Assembly (NCBI GenBank): GCA_035945995.1
Contig: DASYZR010000103.1
Coordinates: 1-55,899 of the forward strand
Source: a bacterium
GTDB lineage: Bacteria; Sysuimicrobiota; Sysuimicrobiia; Sysuimicrobiales; Segetimicrobiaceae
DNA length: 55,899 nt
Reading direction: 5' to 3'
A model generated the notes under the pieces. That model did not search any database. It worked only from the letters and a program-made list of their open reading frames with translations, and was not told where the DNA came from. The stretch's first letter is position 1; every line of letters begins with the position of its first letter. A program made the position numbers and the translations under genes. Of this stretch, positions 25,642 to 34,679 are shown piece after piece.

Positions 25642-26817
25642 CTACCTCGGGGTCGCGGCGCGCAGATGGTCCCCGATGCGCCGGACCGCTTCGTCGAAGC
25701 GGGCGTCGGGCGCGGTCAGCGAGATCCGCACGTACCCGTCCCCGTGCGCGCCGTACCCGGTCCCCGGTGTCACGATGACCCCGGTGTGCTCGAGCAGGTC
25801 GCTCGCAAACGACACCGAGGTGTGCCCCGCCGGAACCGGGATCCACAGATAGAACGTCGCGCGCGGCACCGGAACGTCGAGCCCGGCCTCGCGCAGCCCC
25901 CGCACGACCCTGTCGCGCCGCCGCTGCCAGACGGCCACGCGCTCCCGGATCGGCGTCTCCGGACCGGTGAGGCCGGCGACCGCGGCCTCCTGGATCGCCA
26001 CCCACTGCCCGCTGTCGATGTTGGTCTTCAGCGTGCCCAGCGCCTGGACCGCGGTCTTGTTGCCGACGACGAAGCCCATGCGCCACCCCGTCATGCAAAA
26101 CGTCTTGCTGAGGGAATGGAACTCGACGGCGACGTCCTTGGCCCCGGGCGCCTCGAGCAGGCTCGGCGGCCGGTAGCCGTCGTAGGCGATCTCGGAATAG
26201 GTGTTGTCGTGCACGACGAGGATGTCCCAGTGCCGCGCCAGCTCCACGACGCGGGTGAAGAACGCGAGATCGGCCACGGCGCCGGTGGGATTGTTCGGGT
26301 AGTTCAGAAACAGCACGCGCGCGCGCCGGAGCACCTCGTCGGGAATCACGGAGAGGTCCGGTACCCACTCCTGCTCCCGGGTCATCGCGACCGGATAGAC
26401 CTCGCCCTCCGCCATGAGCGTGGCCACGGCGTACACCGGATATCCCGGGTCGCTCACGAGCGCGACGTCGCCGGGGTTGATGAACACCCACGGCACGTGC
26501 GCCAGCCCCTCTTTGGACCCGATGAGGGCCAGCACTTCGCTCCCCGGATCAAGGCGCACGCCGAACCGCCGGGCGTACCACCCGGCCACGGCGTCCCGGA
26601 ATTCCCGGGTTCCTTCGTACGGGGGATAGACGTGGGTGCGCGGGTCGCGGGCGGCGCGGGTCAGCGCCTCGACGATGTGGTCGGGCGTCGGCAGGTCCGG
26701 ATCGCCGATGGAAATGTTGATGACGTCGACGCCGCGGGCGCGCAGCGCGGCCCGCTTCTTGTCGATGTCGGCGAACAGGTACGGCGGAATCCGCTCCATC
26801 CGGCGCGCAACGCGCAT
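25642..26817 (-). CDS. dapL: LL-diaminopimelate aminotransferase-like class I/II aminotransferase
   Basis: This 391-residue fold-type I PLP enzyme should make LL-diaminopimelate from tetrahydrodipicolinate in lysine and peptidoglycan precursor synthesis. Markers are INISIGDPDLPTPDHIVEAL, YPPYEGTREFRDAVA, FLNYPNNPTGAVA, and the PLP Lys in HSLSKTFCMTGWRMGF, which is typical of DapL. The C-terminal Arg is in GYVRISLTAP. General aspartate-type aminotransferases look similar, so the substrate is probable, not certain. It sits between miaA and hflX, in the position where Enterobacteria have hfq. Confidence 0.85.
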   Translation of the reverse strand: MRVARRMERIPPYLFADIDKKRAALRARGVDVINISIGDPDLPTPDHIVEALTRAARDPRTHVYPPYEGTREFRDAVAGWYARRFGVRLDPGSEVLALIGSKEGLAHVPWVFINPGDVALVSDPGYPVYAVATLMAEGEVYPVAMTREQEWVPDLSVIPDEVLRRARVLFLNYPNNPTGAVADLAFFTRVVELARHWDILVVHDNTYSEIAYDGYRPPSLLEAPGAKDVAVEFHSLSKTFCMTGWRMGFVVGNKTAVQALGTLKTNIDSGQWVAIQEAAVAGLTGPETPIRERVAVWQRRRDRVVRGLREAGLDVPVPRATFYLWIPVPAGHTSVSFASDLLEHTGVIVTPGTGYGAHGDGYVRISLTAPDARFDEAVRRIGDHLRAATPR

Positions 26818-26850
26818 CGGGCACCTCCGGTCATCACTGCGCCGCTGCCA

Positions 26851-27807
26851 TCATAGCATGGGGTACCCGGCGGCATCGAGCGCCTCGAGCACGCGCGACG
26901 CCACTCCGTCGGCGGGCTCGTCGTCCACGTCGATCCAGCGGTAACGCGGGTCCGCGCGAAACCAGGTCCACTGCCGCTTGGCGTACCGGCGCGTGTTGCG
27001 GCGCAGTTGCGCCACCGCCGCGTCAAGCGTTGCCTCGCCCTCGAGGTACGCGGCGAGTTCCTTGTAGCCGAGGCCCTGCATTGCCGGCAGCGTCCGGTCG
27101 TAGCCCGCGCGGAGCAGCGTCCGGACTTCGTCGACCAGTCCCGCGGCGAGCTGGGACGCGATGCGCCGGTCGATCCGCTCATTGAGCCGGGCGTGGTCCA
27201 GAGTCAGCGCGATCATGCGGGCGGGACGGGCCCCCTCGCCCGCCGCCCACCGGCCCTCTCGCACCTGTTCCTGAAGCGACGACACCGGCATGCCCGTTAC
27301 CGTCCAGACCTCGAGTGCGCGGATGACCCGGCGCACGTTTCGCGGGTGAATCCGCATCGCCGCCACCGGATCCACCTGCCGCAGCCGGCCGTGCAGCGTG
27401 CCGGGACCGCCCGCACGCTCCTCCGCCGCGAGCCGCCGGCGAAGGTCCCAATCCGGAGCCGCGGCGGGGACGGCCACGCGGTCGACGACCGCGCGCAGGT
27501 ACAATCCGGTGCCTCCCGTCAGAACGACGGCGCGGCGGCGCCCCCGGATGCTCTCGATCGCGTCGCCCGCCAGGCGCTGATAGTCCGCAAGCGTGAACGG
27601 CTCGCCCGGATCGGCGACGTCCAGAAGATGGTGCGGCACGATGGCCCGCTCGCGCAGCGTCGGCTTGGCCGTGCCGATGTCGAGGCCGCGGTAGACGGTT
27701 CGGGAGTCGGCGCAGACGATCTCGGCGCCCAGCCGCCGGGCGAGCGCGATCGCGGTCCGCGTCTTCCCGGTCCCGGTCGGGCCGGCGAGGACGATGAGGT
27801 CGAACAC
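26851..27807 (-). CDS. miaA: tRNA dimethylallyltransferase MiaA
   Basis: This 318-residue enzyme adds a dimethylallyl group to A37 of tRNAs that read UNN codons. The P-loop GPTGTGKT is at residues 9-16, followed by ADSRTVYRGLDIGTAKPT. PHHLLDVADPGEPFTLADYQ, LTGGTGLYLRAVV and the zinc-free C-terminal tRNA-binding part (GLGYKELAAYLEG, RRYAKRQWTWFR) are all standard. Its product is the substrate for MiaB, encoded at 33153-34484. It begins 8 bases after the HEPN-like gene's stop. Confidence 0.97.
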   Translation of the reverse strand: MFDLIVLAGPTGTGKTRTAIALARRLGAEIVCADSRTVYRGLDIGTAKPTLRERAIVPHHLLDVADPGEPFTLADYQRLAGDAIESIRGRRRAVVLTGGTGLYLRAVVDRVAVPAAAPDWDLRRRLAAEERAGGPGTLHGRLRQVDPVAAMRIHPRNVRRVIRALEVWTVTGMPVSSLQEQVREGRWAAGEGARPARMIALTLDHARLNERIDRRIASQLAAGLVDEVRTLLRAGYDRTLPAMQGLGYKELAAYLEGEATLDAAVAQLRRNTRRYAKRQWTWFRADPRYRWIDVDDEPADGVASRVLEALDAAGYPML

Positions 27808-27815
27808 CCGGCGCG

Positions 27816-28778
27816 CTAGCGTGTTTGGGGACGCGCGCCTTTCCTCCGCCCGCCTCTGCGGCGCCGCCGGCGGGGCGCCGGCGGAGCGCTCGGTGTCGGA
27901 GCGGGCGTGAGCGGCGCCGCGTTACCGGAGGTCGCCCCATCGCGCTCGCCTGCGGCCGTCGCGCGGGACGGCGGAGCGGCCGGCGGCAAGACCGGCCGGC
28001 CGGCCCCGGCGACCCGGACGGGAACACGGTCGTCGAGCCACACGAACTGGCGCGGCGGGGATCGCCGGTCCATCTCGTAAAAGGCACGATAGAGCATGGT
28101 GGCGGTGTCGACGGCGTGTTTCGCGTTGGCCGCGGACAGGAGCGCATCGACCTGCGTCTCACCGCCCGCCTGCGTGTCCTTGTACCGGCCTTTGTAATGC
28201 GTCAGCATGTTGCGCCAGGACCGCAACGTCGACAGCGCCGAGAGCTCCTTGCCGTCATCGGTGAACGTGCGTCCCGTCTTGCTCACAAGACGGGTGACCT
28301 CGAGCCACTTGCCTTCCGGCGACATGCGGTCGTAGTGGCGGAACCGGCCGCCGAGGCGGTCCTGTCCGACCATGTTGATAAACGCCTCGACCGCGAAGTA
28401 TGCCATGAGCACGCTGACGAGACTGTGCGTCCGTTCCCCGTCGCGGTCCGGCGGCGTCGCCGCCGCGCACCGAGCCGCCGCTTCGGCGTGCTCGCGGGCG
28501 AGACGAAACATCACCTGCTCGAGGTGCGTGCGTTCCCAGGCCTTCTCCTCGGCTGCAAGCGCGGCCGCGCTGGGACCGGACGGAGCCGGCGCGCCGGCGC
28601 GGCGCGATGGTGAGGGCGCCGCGTGACGCGCCGCGGGTGCGGTGGCATCGTCCACTGCTGCGTCCCCGGCCGTCATCGCTGGTACCGCCGCACCCGGCTG
28701 GGAACGCGCCCGCCCGCCTCGTCCTCTGCGCCGCCGCCGGCGCTGCGCCGGTGCCGCGCGGTGTTGAATGTCGTCCAT
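27816..28778 (-). CDS. HEPN-like (R-x4-H) protein with arginine-rich tails at both ends
   Basis: This 320-residue protein was not recognised as a named family. A helical core (about residues 75-245) is flanked by Ala/Pro linkers and by strongly basic ends: six arginines in a row at 13-18, and six more at 303-308 followed by GGRRKG. In the core, VSVLMAYFAVEAFINMVG (121-138) is followed by STLRSWRNMLTHYKG (183-197). RNMLTH (189-194) is an R-x4-H motif, the catalytic hallmark of HEPN-fold RNases. I infer an RNA-binding, possibly RNA-cleaving protein. It heads the operon with miaA, dapL and hflX and diverges from mutS. The ATG at 28778 is chosen because an upstream extension would run into mutS. 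Confidence 0.72.
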   Translation of the reverse strand: MDDIQHRAAPAQRRRRRRGRGGRARSQPGAAVPAMTAGDAAVDDATAPAARHAAPSPSRRAGAPAPSGPSAAALAAEEKAWERTHLEQVMFRLAREHAEAAARCAAATPPDRDGERTHSLVSVLMAYFAVEAFINMVGQDRLGGRFRHYDRMSPEGKWLEVTRLVSKTGRTFTDDGKELSALSTLRSWRNMLTHYKGRYKDTQAGGETQVDALLSAANAKHAVDTATMLYRAFYEMDRRSPPRQFVWLDDRVPVRVAGAGRPVLPPAAPPSRATAAGERDGATSGNAAPLTPAPTPSAPPAPRRRRRRGGRRKGARPQTR

Positions 28779-28786
28779 CGCCCCGT

Positions 28787-28808
28787 CTGTTCGCCACACG
28801 CCGAACAG
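28787..28808. promoter_or_regulatory. Inverted repeat in the HEPN-operon / mutS divergent region
   Basis: CTGTTCG (28787-28793) and CGAACAG (28802-28808) form a perfect 7-bp inverted repeat with an 8-base spacer, nearly centred in the 62-base gap between the two divergent starts. A protein bound here could control both operons. The half-sites are in the opposite order to a LexA box. Confidence 0.45.
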
Positions 28809-28840
28809 GACCCCTTCCCGGTGCGACGAAGTCAGACGCA

Positions 28841-31384
28841 ATGAGTGAACCGACGCCCATGATGCGCCAGTACCAGGCGCTCAAGGACGAGCACCCGCAC
28901 GCCCTGCTGCTGTTCCGGTTGGGCGACTTCTACGAGGCCTTTTTCGGCGACGCGCAGGTGGTGGCCCGTGAACTCCAACTGACGCTGACGAGCCGGCCGG
29001 TCGCCAAGGGACGCCGGATCCCGATGTGCGGCATCCCCCATCACGCGCTGCACACCTACCTGCGCCGGCTCATCGATCGGGGCCACCGGGTCGCCATCTG
29101 TGACCAGGTCGAGGATCCGCGACAGGCCCGGGCCCTCGTGCGCCGCGAAGTCGTGCGCGTCGTCACGCCGGGGACCGTGATCGAAGACGACCTCCTCACG
29201 GCGCGTGAAAACAACTTCATCGCGGCGACCGTGATCGACGCCGACGACTGGGGGATCGCGCTCGCGGACGTGTCGACCGGCGAGTTCGTCGCGGCGCAGG
29301 GTGCGGGATCCGAGCGGCGCGACGAAGTCCTGGCACGGTGGCGGCCCCGCGAGCTGATCGTGCCCGACGAGCCCGACGGCCGGGGGCACGGTGCGTTCGC
29401 CGGTCCCGACGGCCTCGGCGCCGTCGTGACGCCGTTCGACGCGTGGCGGTTCGATCCCGGCGTCGCCGCCCGCGAACTCCGCGCGCACCTCGGCGTCGCC
29501 GCCCTCGACGCGTTCGGCCTCGACGCGTCACCGGCGGCCGCGGCGGCGGCCGGTGCGCTCGTGCAATACCTGCGGGCCACGCACCGCGGGTCCCTCGCCC
29601 ACCTCCGTGGGCTTAGATTGCTGCCGCCTCACGACGGCCTGGTGTTGGATGATGCGACCCGACGCGCCCTCGGCCTGTGGGCCTCCGCGCGCGACGAGCG
29701 GCGCGGCCCCACCCTGCTCGATGTGGTCGACCTCACCGAGACGGCGATGGGAGGCCGCCTCCTCCGCCGGTGGCTGGGCCAGCCGCTCGACAGCGTCGAG
29801 GAGATCACGGCCCGCCAGGACGCGGTGCAGGCCCTCGTCGACGCCGGCCAGACCCGTGAGCGCGTCCGGACCCACCTGCGCGCGCTCGGCGACCTCGAGC
29901 GTCTGATCGGCCGGCTGAGCCATGACGCGGGCGGGCCGCGCGACCTCGCGGGCCTGCGCGACACGCTGGAGGCGATCCCCGGCGTCGTACCTGCGGCCGC
30001 ATCGCTCGCGGCCCCGGCGCTGCGGCGGCTCGTCCCCCTGCTGGCGCCGCCGCCCGACCTCGCCGACCGGCTGCGGCGGGCGCTCGCCGACCCGCCGCCG
30101 CTCTCACCGCGCGCGGGCGGCGTCATCCGGCCCGGGTTCGACGGGGACGTCGACGCGCTCCGCGAGGGATCCAGGGAGGCGAAGGACTGGATGGCCGGAC
30201 GCGAGGCCGCGGAGCGACAGCGCACCGGCATCCGCGGCCTGAAGATCGGCTACAACCAGGTGATGGGCTACTACATCGAGGTCGGCAAGTCGCAGACCCA
30301 TCTCGTCCCCGCGGACTATGTCCGCAAGGGCACCCTGGCCGGCGCCGAACGCTACATCACGGCGGAGATGAAGGAACGGGAGGCGTTGATCCTCAGCGCC
30401 GAGGACCGGATCAACGCCCGGGAGTACGCGGTGTTCTGCGACCTCCGCGCCGCGGTGCGCGCCGAGAGCGATCGGCTCCAAGCCTGCGCCCGCGCCCTGG
30501 CCGAACTCGACGTCTATGCCGCGCTCGCCGAGGTCGCCGTCCGCTCCGGCTACGTCCGTCCGCATGTGAGCGGCGATCGCGCGATCCGCATCGTCGCCGG
30601 CCGGCACCCCGCGGTCGAACAGGCGCTGGGGCCTGAGCGCTTCGTCCCCAACGACCTCGCGCTCGGCACGGACGGCCGCGACCTCCTCATCGTGACCGGC
30701 CCGAATTTCGGCGGCAAGAGCACGTACATCCGCCAGGCCGCCCTGCTCATCGTCCTCGCCCAGCTCGGGAGCTTCGTCCCGGCCGGCCAGGCCGACATCG
30801 GACTCGTCGACCGCATCTTCACGCGGGTCGGCGCTACGGACGATCTCGCGGCCGGCCGCAGCACGTTCCTGTCCGAGATGATCGAGGTGGCGCGTCTCTT
30901 GACCCAGGCCACCCCGCGCAGCCTCGTGATTCTTGATGAAGTCGGCCGCGGGACGAGCACGTACGACGGCATGAGTCTCGCCTGGGCCGTGGTCGAAGAT
31001 CTGCACGACCGCGTGCGGGCCCGCACGCTGTTCGCCACACACTACCACGAACTGACCGAGCTCGCGTCGCAGCTCGACCGCGTGGCCAACCTCCAGGTTC
31101 TCGTGCGCGAGGAAGGCCGTGACGTCGTGTTCTTACATCAGGTGGCCGACGGCGCCGCCGCGTCATCCTACGGCATCCACGTCGCCGGGCTGGCCGGCGT
31201 CCCGGACGCCGTGATCCGGCGCGCGCGGGAAGTCCTGGGCGGGCTCGAGCGGGCCGCCCACGCGCCGCGGGGCCGCCGGCCGAGACGCGGGCCGTCGCGC
31301 GGCCAGCAGCTCGCGCTTCCGCTCCCCCGCGACGCCGGCGCATTCCGCCGGCTAGTCCCGCGTGAGCGGGACGGCCGCCGGTGA
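28841..31384 (+). CDS. mutS: DNA mismatch repair protein MutS
   Basis: This 847-residue mismatch sensor is of the MutS1 type. The mismatch-wedging motif FYE is present in LLFRLGDFYEAFFGDA (near residue 21). The ATPase domain has Walker A GPNFGGKSTYIRQ, in which Phe replaces the usual Met. It also has DEVGRGTSTYDGMSLAWA and ATHYHELTELA. The clamp region contains GYYIEVGKSQTHLVPADYVRK. The ATG at 28841 lacks a strong Shine-Dalgarno. The stop shares GTGA with the mutL start. Confidence 0.97.
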   Translation: MSEPTPMMRQYQALKDEHPHALLLFRLGDFYEAFFGDAQVVARELQLTLTSRPVAKGRRIPMCGIPHHALHTYLRRLIDRGHRVAICDQVEDPRQARALVRREVVRVVTPGTVIEDDLLTARENNFIAATVIDADDWGIALADVSTGEFVAAQGAGSERRDEVLARWRPRELIVPDEPDGRGHGAFAGPDGLGAVVTPFDAWRFDPGVAARELRAHLGVAALDAFGLDASPAAAAAAGALVQYLRATHRGSLAHLRGLRLLPPHDGLVLDDATRRALGLWASARDERRGPTLLDVVDLTETAMGGRLLRRWLGQPLDSVEEITARQDAVQALVDAGQTRERVRTHLRALGDLERLIGRLSHDAGGPRDLAGLRDTLEAIPGVVPAAASLAAPALRRLVPLLAPPPDLADRLRRALADPPPLSPRAGGVIRPGFDGDVDALREGSREAKDWMAGREAAERQRTGIRGLKIGYNQVMGYYIEVGKSQTHLVPADYVRKGTLAGAERYITAEMKEREALILSAEDRINAREYAVFCDLRAAVRAESDRLQACARALAELDVYAALAEVAVRSGYVRPHVSGDRAIRIVAGRHPAVEQALGPERFVPNDLALGTDGRDLLIVTGPNFGGKSTYIRQAALLIVLAQLGSFVPAGQADIGLVDRIFTRVGATDDLAAGRSTFLSEMIEVARLLTQATPRSLVILDEVGRGTSTYDGMSLAWAVVEDLHDRVRARTLFATHYHELTELASQLDRVANLQVLVREEGRDVVFLHQVADGAAASSYGIHVAGLAGVPDAVIRRAREVLGGLERAAHAPRGRRPRRGPSRGQQLALPLPRDAGAFRRLVPRERDGRR

Positions 31385-33156
31385 CGCGTCCGCGCATTCA
31401 GGTGCTGCCGCCGGCCGCGGCCGAGCGCATTGCGGCGGGGGAAGTCGTCGAGCGCCCCGCCTCCGTCGTCAAGGAATTGATCGAAAACAGCCTCGACGCC
31501 GGGGCGGGCCGCATCACGATCGAGATCGACGACGCCGGCGGCCGCCTCATCCGCGTCAGCGACGACGGCCAGGGCATCCCGGCCCAGGAACTGGCGGTCG
31601 CGTTCGAGCGATTCGCCACGAGCAAGATTCGCTCGGCCGACGATCTCAAACGCGTGGACACGTATGGCTTTCGGGGAGAGGCCCTGCCGAGCATCGCCGC
31701 GGTGGCGCGCCTGACCGTCGTGACCCGGCCGCGCGGGGCCGAGACCGCGGCCACGCTTGCCGTGACCGGAGGCGTCCGGGACCCCATGGCCGTGACCGGC
31801 GGGGCCGAGGGCACGACGGTCACCGTCGAGGACCTATTCTACAATACCCCGGCCCGGCGGCGGTTCCTGAAGTCCCCGGCGCGGGAAACCGCGGTGATCG
31901 TCGAGACCGTGCAGGCGCTCGCCCTGGCCGCGCCGGCCGTCGCCTTTCGTCTGCTCGACGCGGGGCGCGAACGGCTGTGGATGCCGCCCGAGCCGCTTGC
32001 CGAGCGGGCCCGGCGTGTGCTCGGCCCCGCGGTCGCCGGCGGAACGCTCCCGATCGACGCCCGCGGTCCCACGGCGATCACCGGTGTGCTCGGCGCGCCG
32101 CAGGCTGCGCAGGCCCGGCGGAGTCACCAATGGTTTCTCGTCAACGGCCGGCCGATTCGCAGCCCCATGCTGGCCCGGGCGCTCGACCAAGCCTACCATA
32201 CCCTCGTCCCGGAGGGCCGGGTCCCGGTCGCGGTCCTCCACGTCCGGGTGCCACCCGAGTCGGTCGACGTCAACATCCATCCGCGCAAGGCCGAAGTCCG
32301 GTTTGCGCAGGAGCGGATCGTCTTCCACGACGTCGTCCGCGAGGCGCGCCGGGTCCTGCACGGCGCCTCCCTGGTCCACACCGCCCCCGGCGCCGCCGGC
32401 CTGCCCCCTGCCGGGGGCGCGGCGGTGTCCGGCGGCGACTTCGCGCGCATGGCGATCACCTCGTCGGGACGCGTCGCCGAGCCGCCCGGTGCCTACGGCC
32501 TGACGACCGGCGACAGCGCGACAGACGGCGGGGCGTCGACCGCGCTGTGGAACCCCGAGCGCTCGCCGGCCGGATGGCCATCGCTTCGCGTGCTCGGCCA
32601 GCTGGGCCTGACCTACATCGTGGGCGACGCCGGTGGCGATCTCGTGCTCATCGATCAGCACGCCGCGCACGAACGCGTCCTGTACGAACGCCTTCTCGCC
32701 CGGCGCCGGGCCGGCGGCGCGCAGGCGCAGGGGCTCGTCACGCCGGCCGTCGTGGACCTGAGCGCGGCCGAGGACACGCTCGTGTCGGAACTTCGTCCGA
32801 TGCTCGCCGCGCTCGGCTTCGAGGTCGAAGCCTTTGGCCGGACGACGGTGCGGCTGCTCGCGATCCCCGCGATCGCGGCGGGCCGCGACGCGCCGACGCT
32901 CTTCCGGTCATGTCTTGCCGATCTCGGCAACGAACGAGGGGCTCATGCCGGCGCCGATCTCGAGGAGCGGCTCGCCATCGCGACCGCGTGCCACACCGCC
33001 GTGCGCGCCGGCGACCGGCTGGAGCCGGCCCAGATGGCGGCGCTGCTCGACGAGCTCGCTGGGACCGAGGATCCGTATTCATGCTTCCATGGAAGGCCGA
33101 CCATGGTACGGGTCCCGGCCCGCGATCTCGAGCGCTGGTTTTATCGGCGGGTCTAG
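31381..33156 (+). CDS. mutL: DNA mismatch repair protein MutL (endonuclease type)
   Basis: This 591-residue GHKL ATPase couples mismatch recognition to strand incision. N-terminal motifs are RIAAGEVVERPASVVKELIENSLDAGA, DDGQGI, and ATSKIRSADDL with GFRGEALPSIAAVA. The C-terminal metal-dependent nuclease motif DQHA-x2-E-x4-E is present near residue 425, with ACHTAVRAGD and CFHGRP completing the site. This type works without MutH, and none is seen. The GTG start overlaps the mutS stop by four bases. Confidence 0.97.
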   Translation: MTRPRIQVLPPAAAERIAAGEVVERPASVVKELIENSLDAGAGRITIEIDDAGGRLIRVSDDGQGIPAQELAVAFERFATSKIRSADDLKRVDTYGFRGEALPSIAAVARLTVVTRPRGAETAATLAVTGGVRDPMAVTGGAEGTTVTVEDLFYNTPARRRFLKSPARETAVIVETVQALALAAPAVAFRLLDAGRERLWMPPEPLAERARRVLGPAVAGGTLPIDARGPTAITGVLGAPQAAQARRSHQWFLVNGRPIRSPMLARALDQAYHTLVPEGRVPVAVLHVRVPPESVDVNIHPRKAEVRFAQERIVFHDVVREARRVLHGASLVHTAPGAAGLPPAGGAAVSGGDFARMAITSSGRVAEPPGAYGLTTGDSATDGGASTALWNPERSPAGWPSLRVLGQLGLTYIVGDAGGDLVLIDQHAAHERVLYERLLARRRAGGAQAQGLVTPAVVDLSAAEDTLVSELRPMLAALGFEVEAFGRTTVRLLAIPAIAAGRDAPTLFRSCLADLGNERGAHAGADLEERLAIATACHTAVRAGDRLEPAQMAALLDELAGTEDPYSCFHGRPTMVRVPARDLERWFYRRV

Positions 33157-34484
33157 AGCGCGCCCGTCACGCACCGGCCGCGGAGCACCCACGACCCGCC
33201 GTCCACGATCTCGACCGGCACCGTCCGGCCGATCAGCTCCGCGCCGCCGTCGAAGGTGACGATCTTGTTGGTCCGCGTCCGCCCGAGCACCCCGCCCTTG
33301 CGGCCGGGTTCCTCGACGAGGACCTCCTGCACAGACCCCACGAGGCCCCGGTTGATGTCCGCGGCGATGCGCTCTTGCATGCGGTTGAGGGCCTGCAGCC
33401 GCCGCCGTTTGACCTCGTCGGAGATCTGATCCGGATAGCGCGCCGCCGGTGTGCCGTCGCGGGGCGAGTACATCGCCGTGTTGACCGCATCGAAGCGCAC
33501 GTCTTCGACGAACCGCAGCGTCTGCGCGAACGCGTCCTCGGTCTCGCCGGGGAAACCGACGATGATGTCCGTCGTGAGACTGCCCTGCGGCATCGCGGCC
33601 CGCACGGCGTCCGCGGTTTCGCGGTACTGCGCCGTGGTGTAGGCCCGGTGCATCCGGCGGAGGATCTCATCGTCGCCGGTCTGGACCGGGAGGTGGATGT
33701 GCTCGCAGGCCTTGGGCAGGCGCGCGACGGTCGCGATGAGGCGCTGTGTCATGTCCCGCGGGTGGCTCGTCGTAAAGCGGATCCGGTCGATGCCCGCGAC
33801 GCCGTGGACCGCCTCGAGCAGCGCGGCGAGGTCGCGCCGCGGCGCAAAGTCGTGCCCGTAGCTGTCGACGTTTTGCCCGAGCAGCGTCACCTCGCGGATG
33901 CCCTGCGCCGCGAGCGTCCCAACCTCGGCGACGACGTCCTCCGGCGGCACGCTGCGCTCGCGCCCCCGGACGTACGGCACGATGCAGAACGTGCAGAACT
34001 TGTTGCATCCATGGATGATGTTCACGAACCCCCGGACCCCCCTCCCGGGGACCTGATGGGCGGGCAGGACCGGCAGGGGGCGGTCCCGGTCGGACCGGTC
34101 CCACACCTCATAGATCGGCATGCAGCCGTCCCGGGCCTGACGCAGCAGATCGGGCAGCCGGTGGATGTTGTGGACGCCGAAGACGAGGTCGAGCCAGGGC
34201 AGGCGGTCCAGCACCCGCTCGCGCTCCTGCTGGACGAGGCACCCGGCGATGCCGAGGAGCAGCCCGGGACGCCGCCGCTTGAGCGCGCGTAACTCGCCGA
34301 GCCGGCCGTAGGCGCGCTCCTCGGCGCCCTCGCGGACGGTGCAGGTGTTGAGAATGACGACATCCGCGTCGGCGGGATCATCGGCCGCGGCGTACCCCAT
34401 CTGCGCCAGCAGCCCGGCCATCGCGGCCGAATCGCGGACGTTCATCTGACAGCCCTGCGTGATGATGTGAAACCGCTCAGGCAT
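33153..34484 (-). CDS. miaB: tRNA-2-methylthio-N6-dimethylallyladenosine synthase MiaB
   Basis: This 443-residue radical-SAM methylthiotransferase converts i6A37 to ms2i6A37, the step after MiaA. The N-terminal MTTase domain has cysteines in TQGCQMN, NTCTVRE and IAGCLVQQ for the auxiliary cluster. The radical-SAM triad is in HGCNKFCTFCIVPY. GQNVDSYG and VGFPGETEDAF are standard. A C-terminal TRAM domain ends the protein. It converges on mutL; the two stops share CTAG at 33153-33156. Confidence 0.96.
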   Translation of the reverse strand: MPERFHIITQGCQMNVRDSAAMAGLLAQMGYAAADDPADADVVILNTCTVREGAEERAYGRLGELRALKRRRPGLLLGIAGCLVQQERERVLDRLPWLDLVFGVHNIHRLPDLLRQARDGCMPIYEVWDRSDRDRPLPVLPAHQVPGRGVRGFVNIIHGCNKFCTFCIVPYVRGRERSVPPEDVVAEVGTLAAQGIREVTLLGQNVDSYGHDFAPRRDLAALLEAVHGVAGIDRIRFTTSHPRDMTQRLIATVARLPKACEHIHLPVQTGDDEILRRMHRAYTTAQYRETADAVRAAMPQGSLTTDIIVGFPGETEDAFAQTLRFVEDVRFDAVNTAMYSPRDGTPAARYPDQISDEVKRRRLQALNRMQERIAADINRGLVGSVQEVLVEEPGRKGGVLGRTRTNKIVTFDGGAELIGRTVPVEIVDGGSWVLRGRCVTGAL

Positions 34485-34679
34485 CCCGATGCGTCTCCAC
34501 CCTACCCGCTCATCGCCGAGGTGCGTGTGCGACGCGATTCACCGCAGAGGGTACCATAATGTGGATGCGTCCGCACGGCGGCGGCACGGCGGCGCGTGCT
34601 CCGCCGTGGCCGGCACAGGAGTTTCCAGGGCAACCGCGAACACGGCCCCAAGACGCGCGCGTCCCTGGAGGGACCAGCG

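Noticed and set aside
28787-28808. LexA box upstream of mutS
   Set aside because: The half-sites are GTTCG...CGAAC, the reverse order of a LexA box, with an 8-base spacer.
31362-34292. Long plus-strand frame across mutL and miaB
   Set aside because: Runs in a different frame through two certain genes; Arg/Ala/Gly-rich without any motif.
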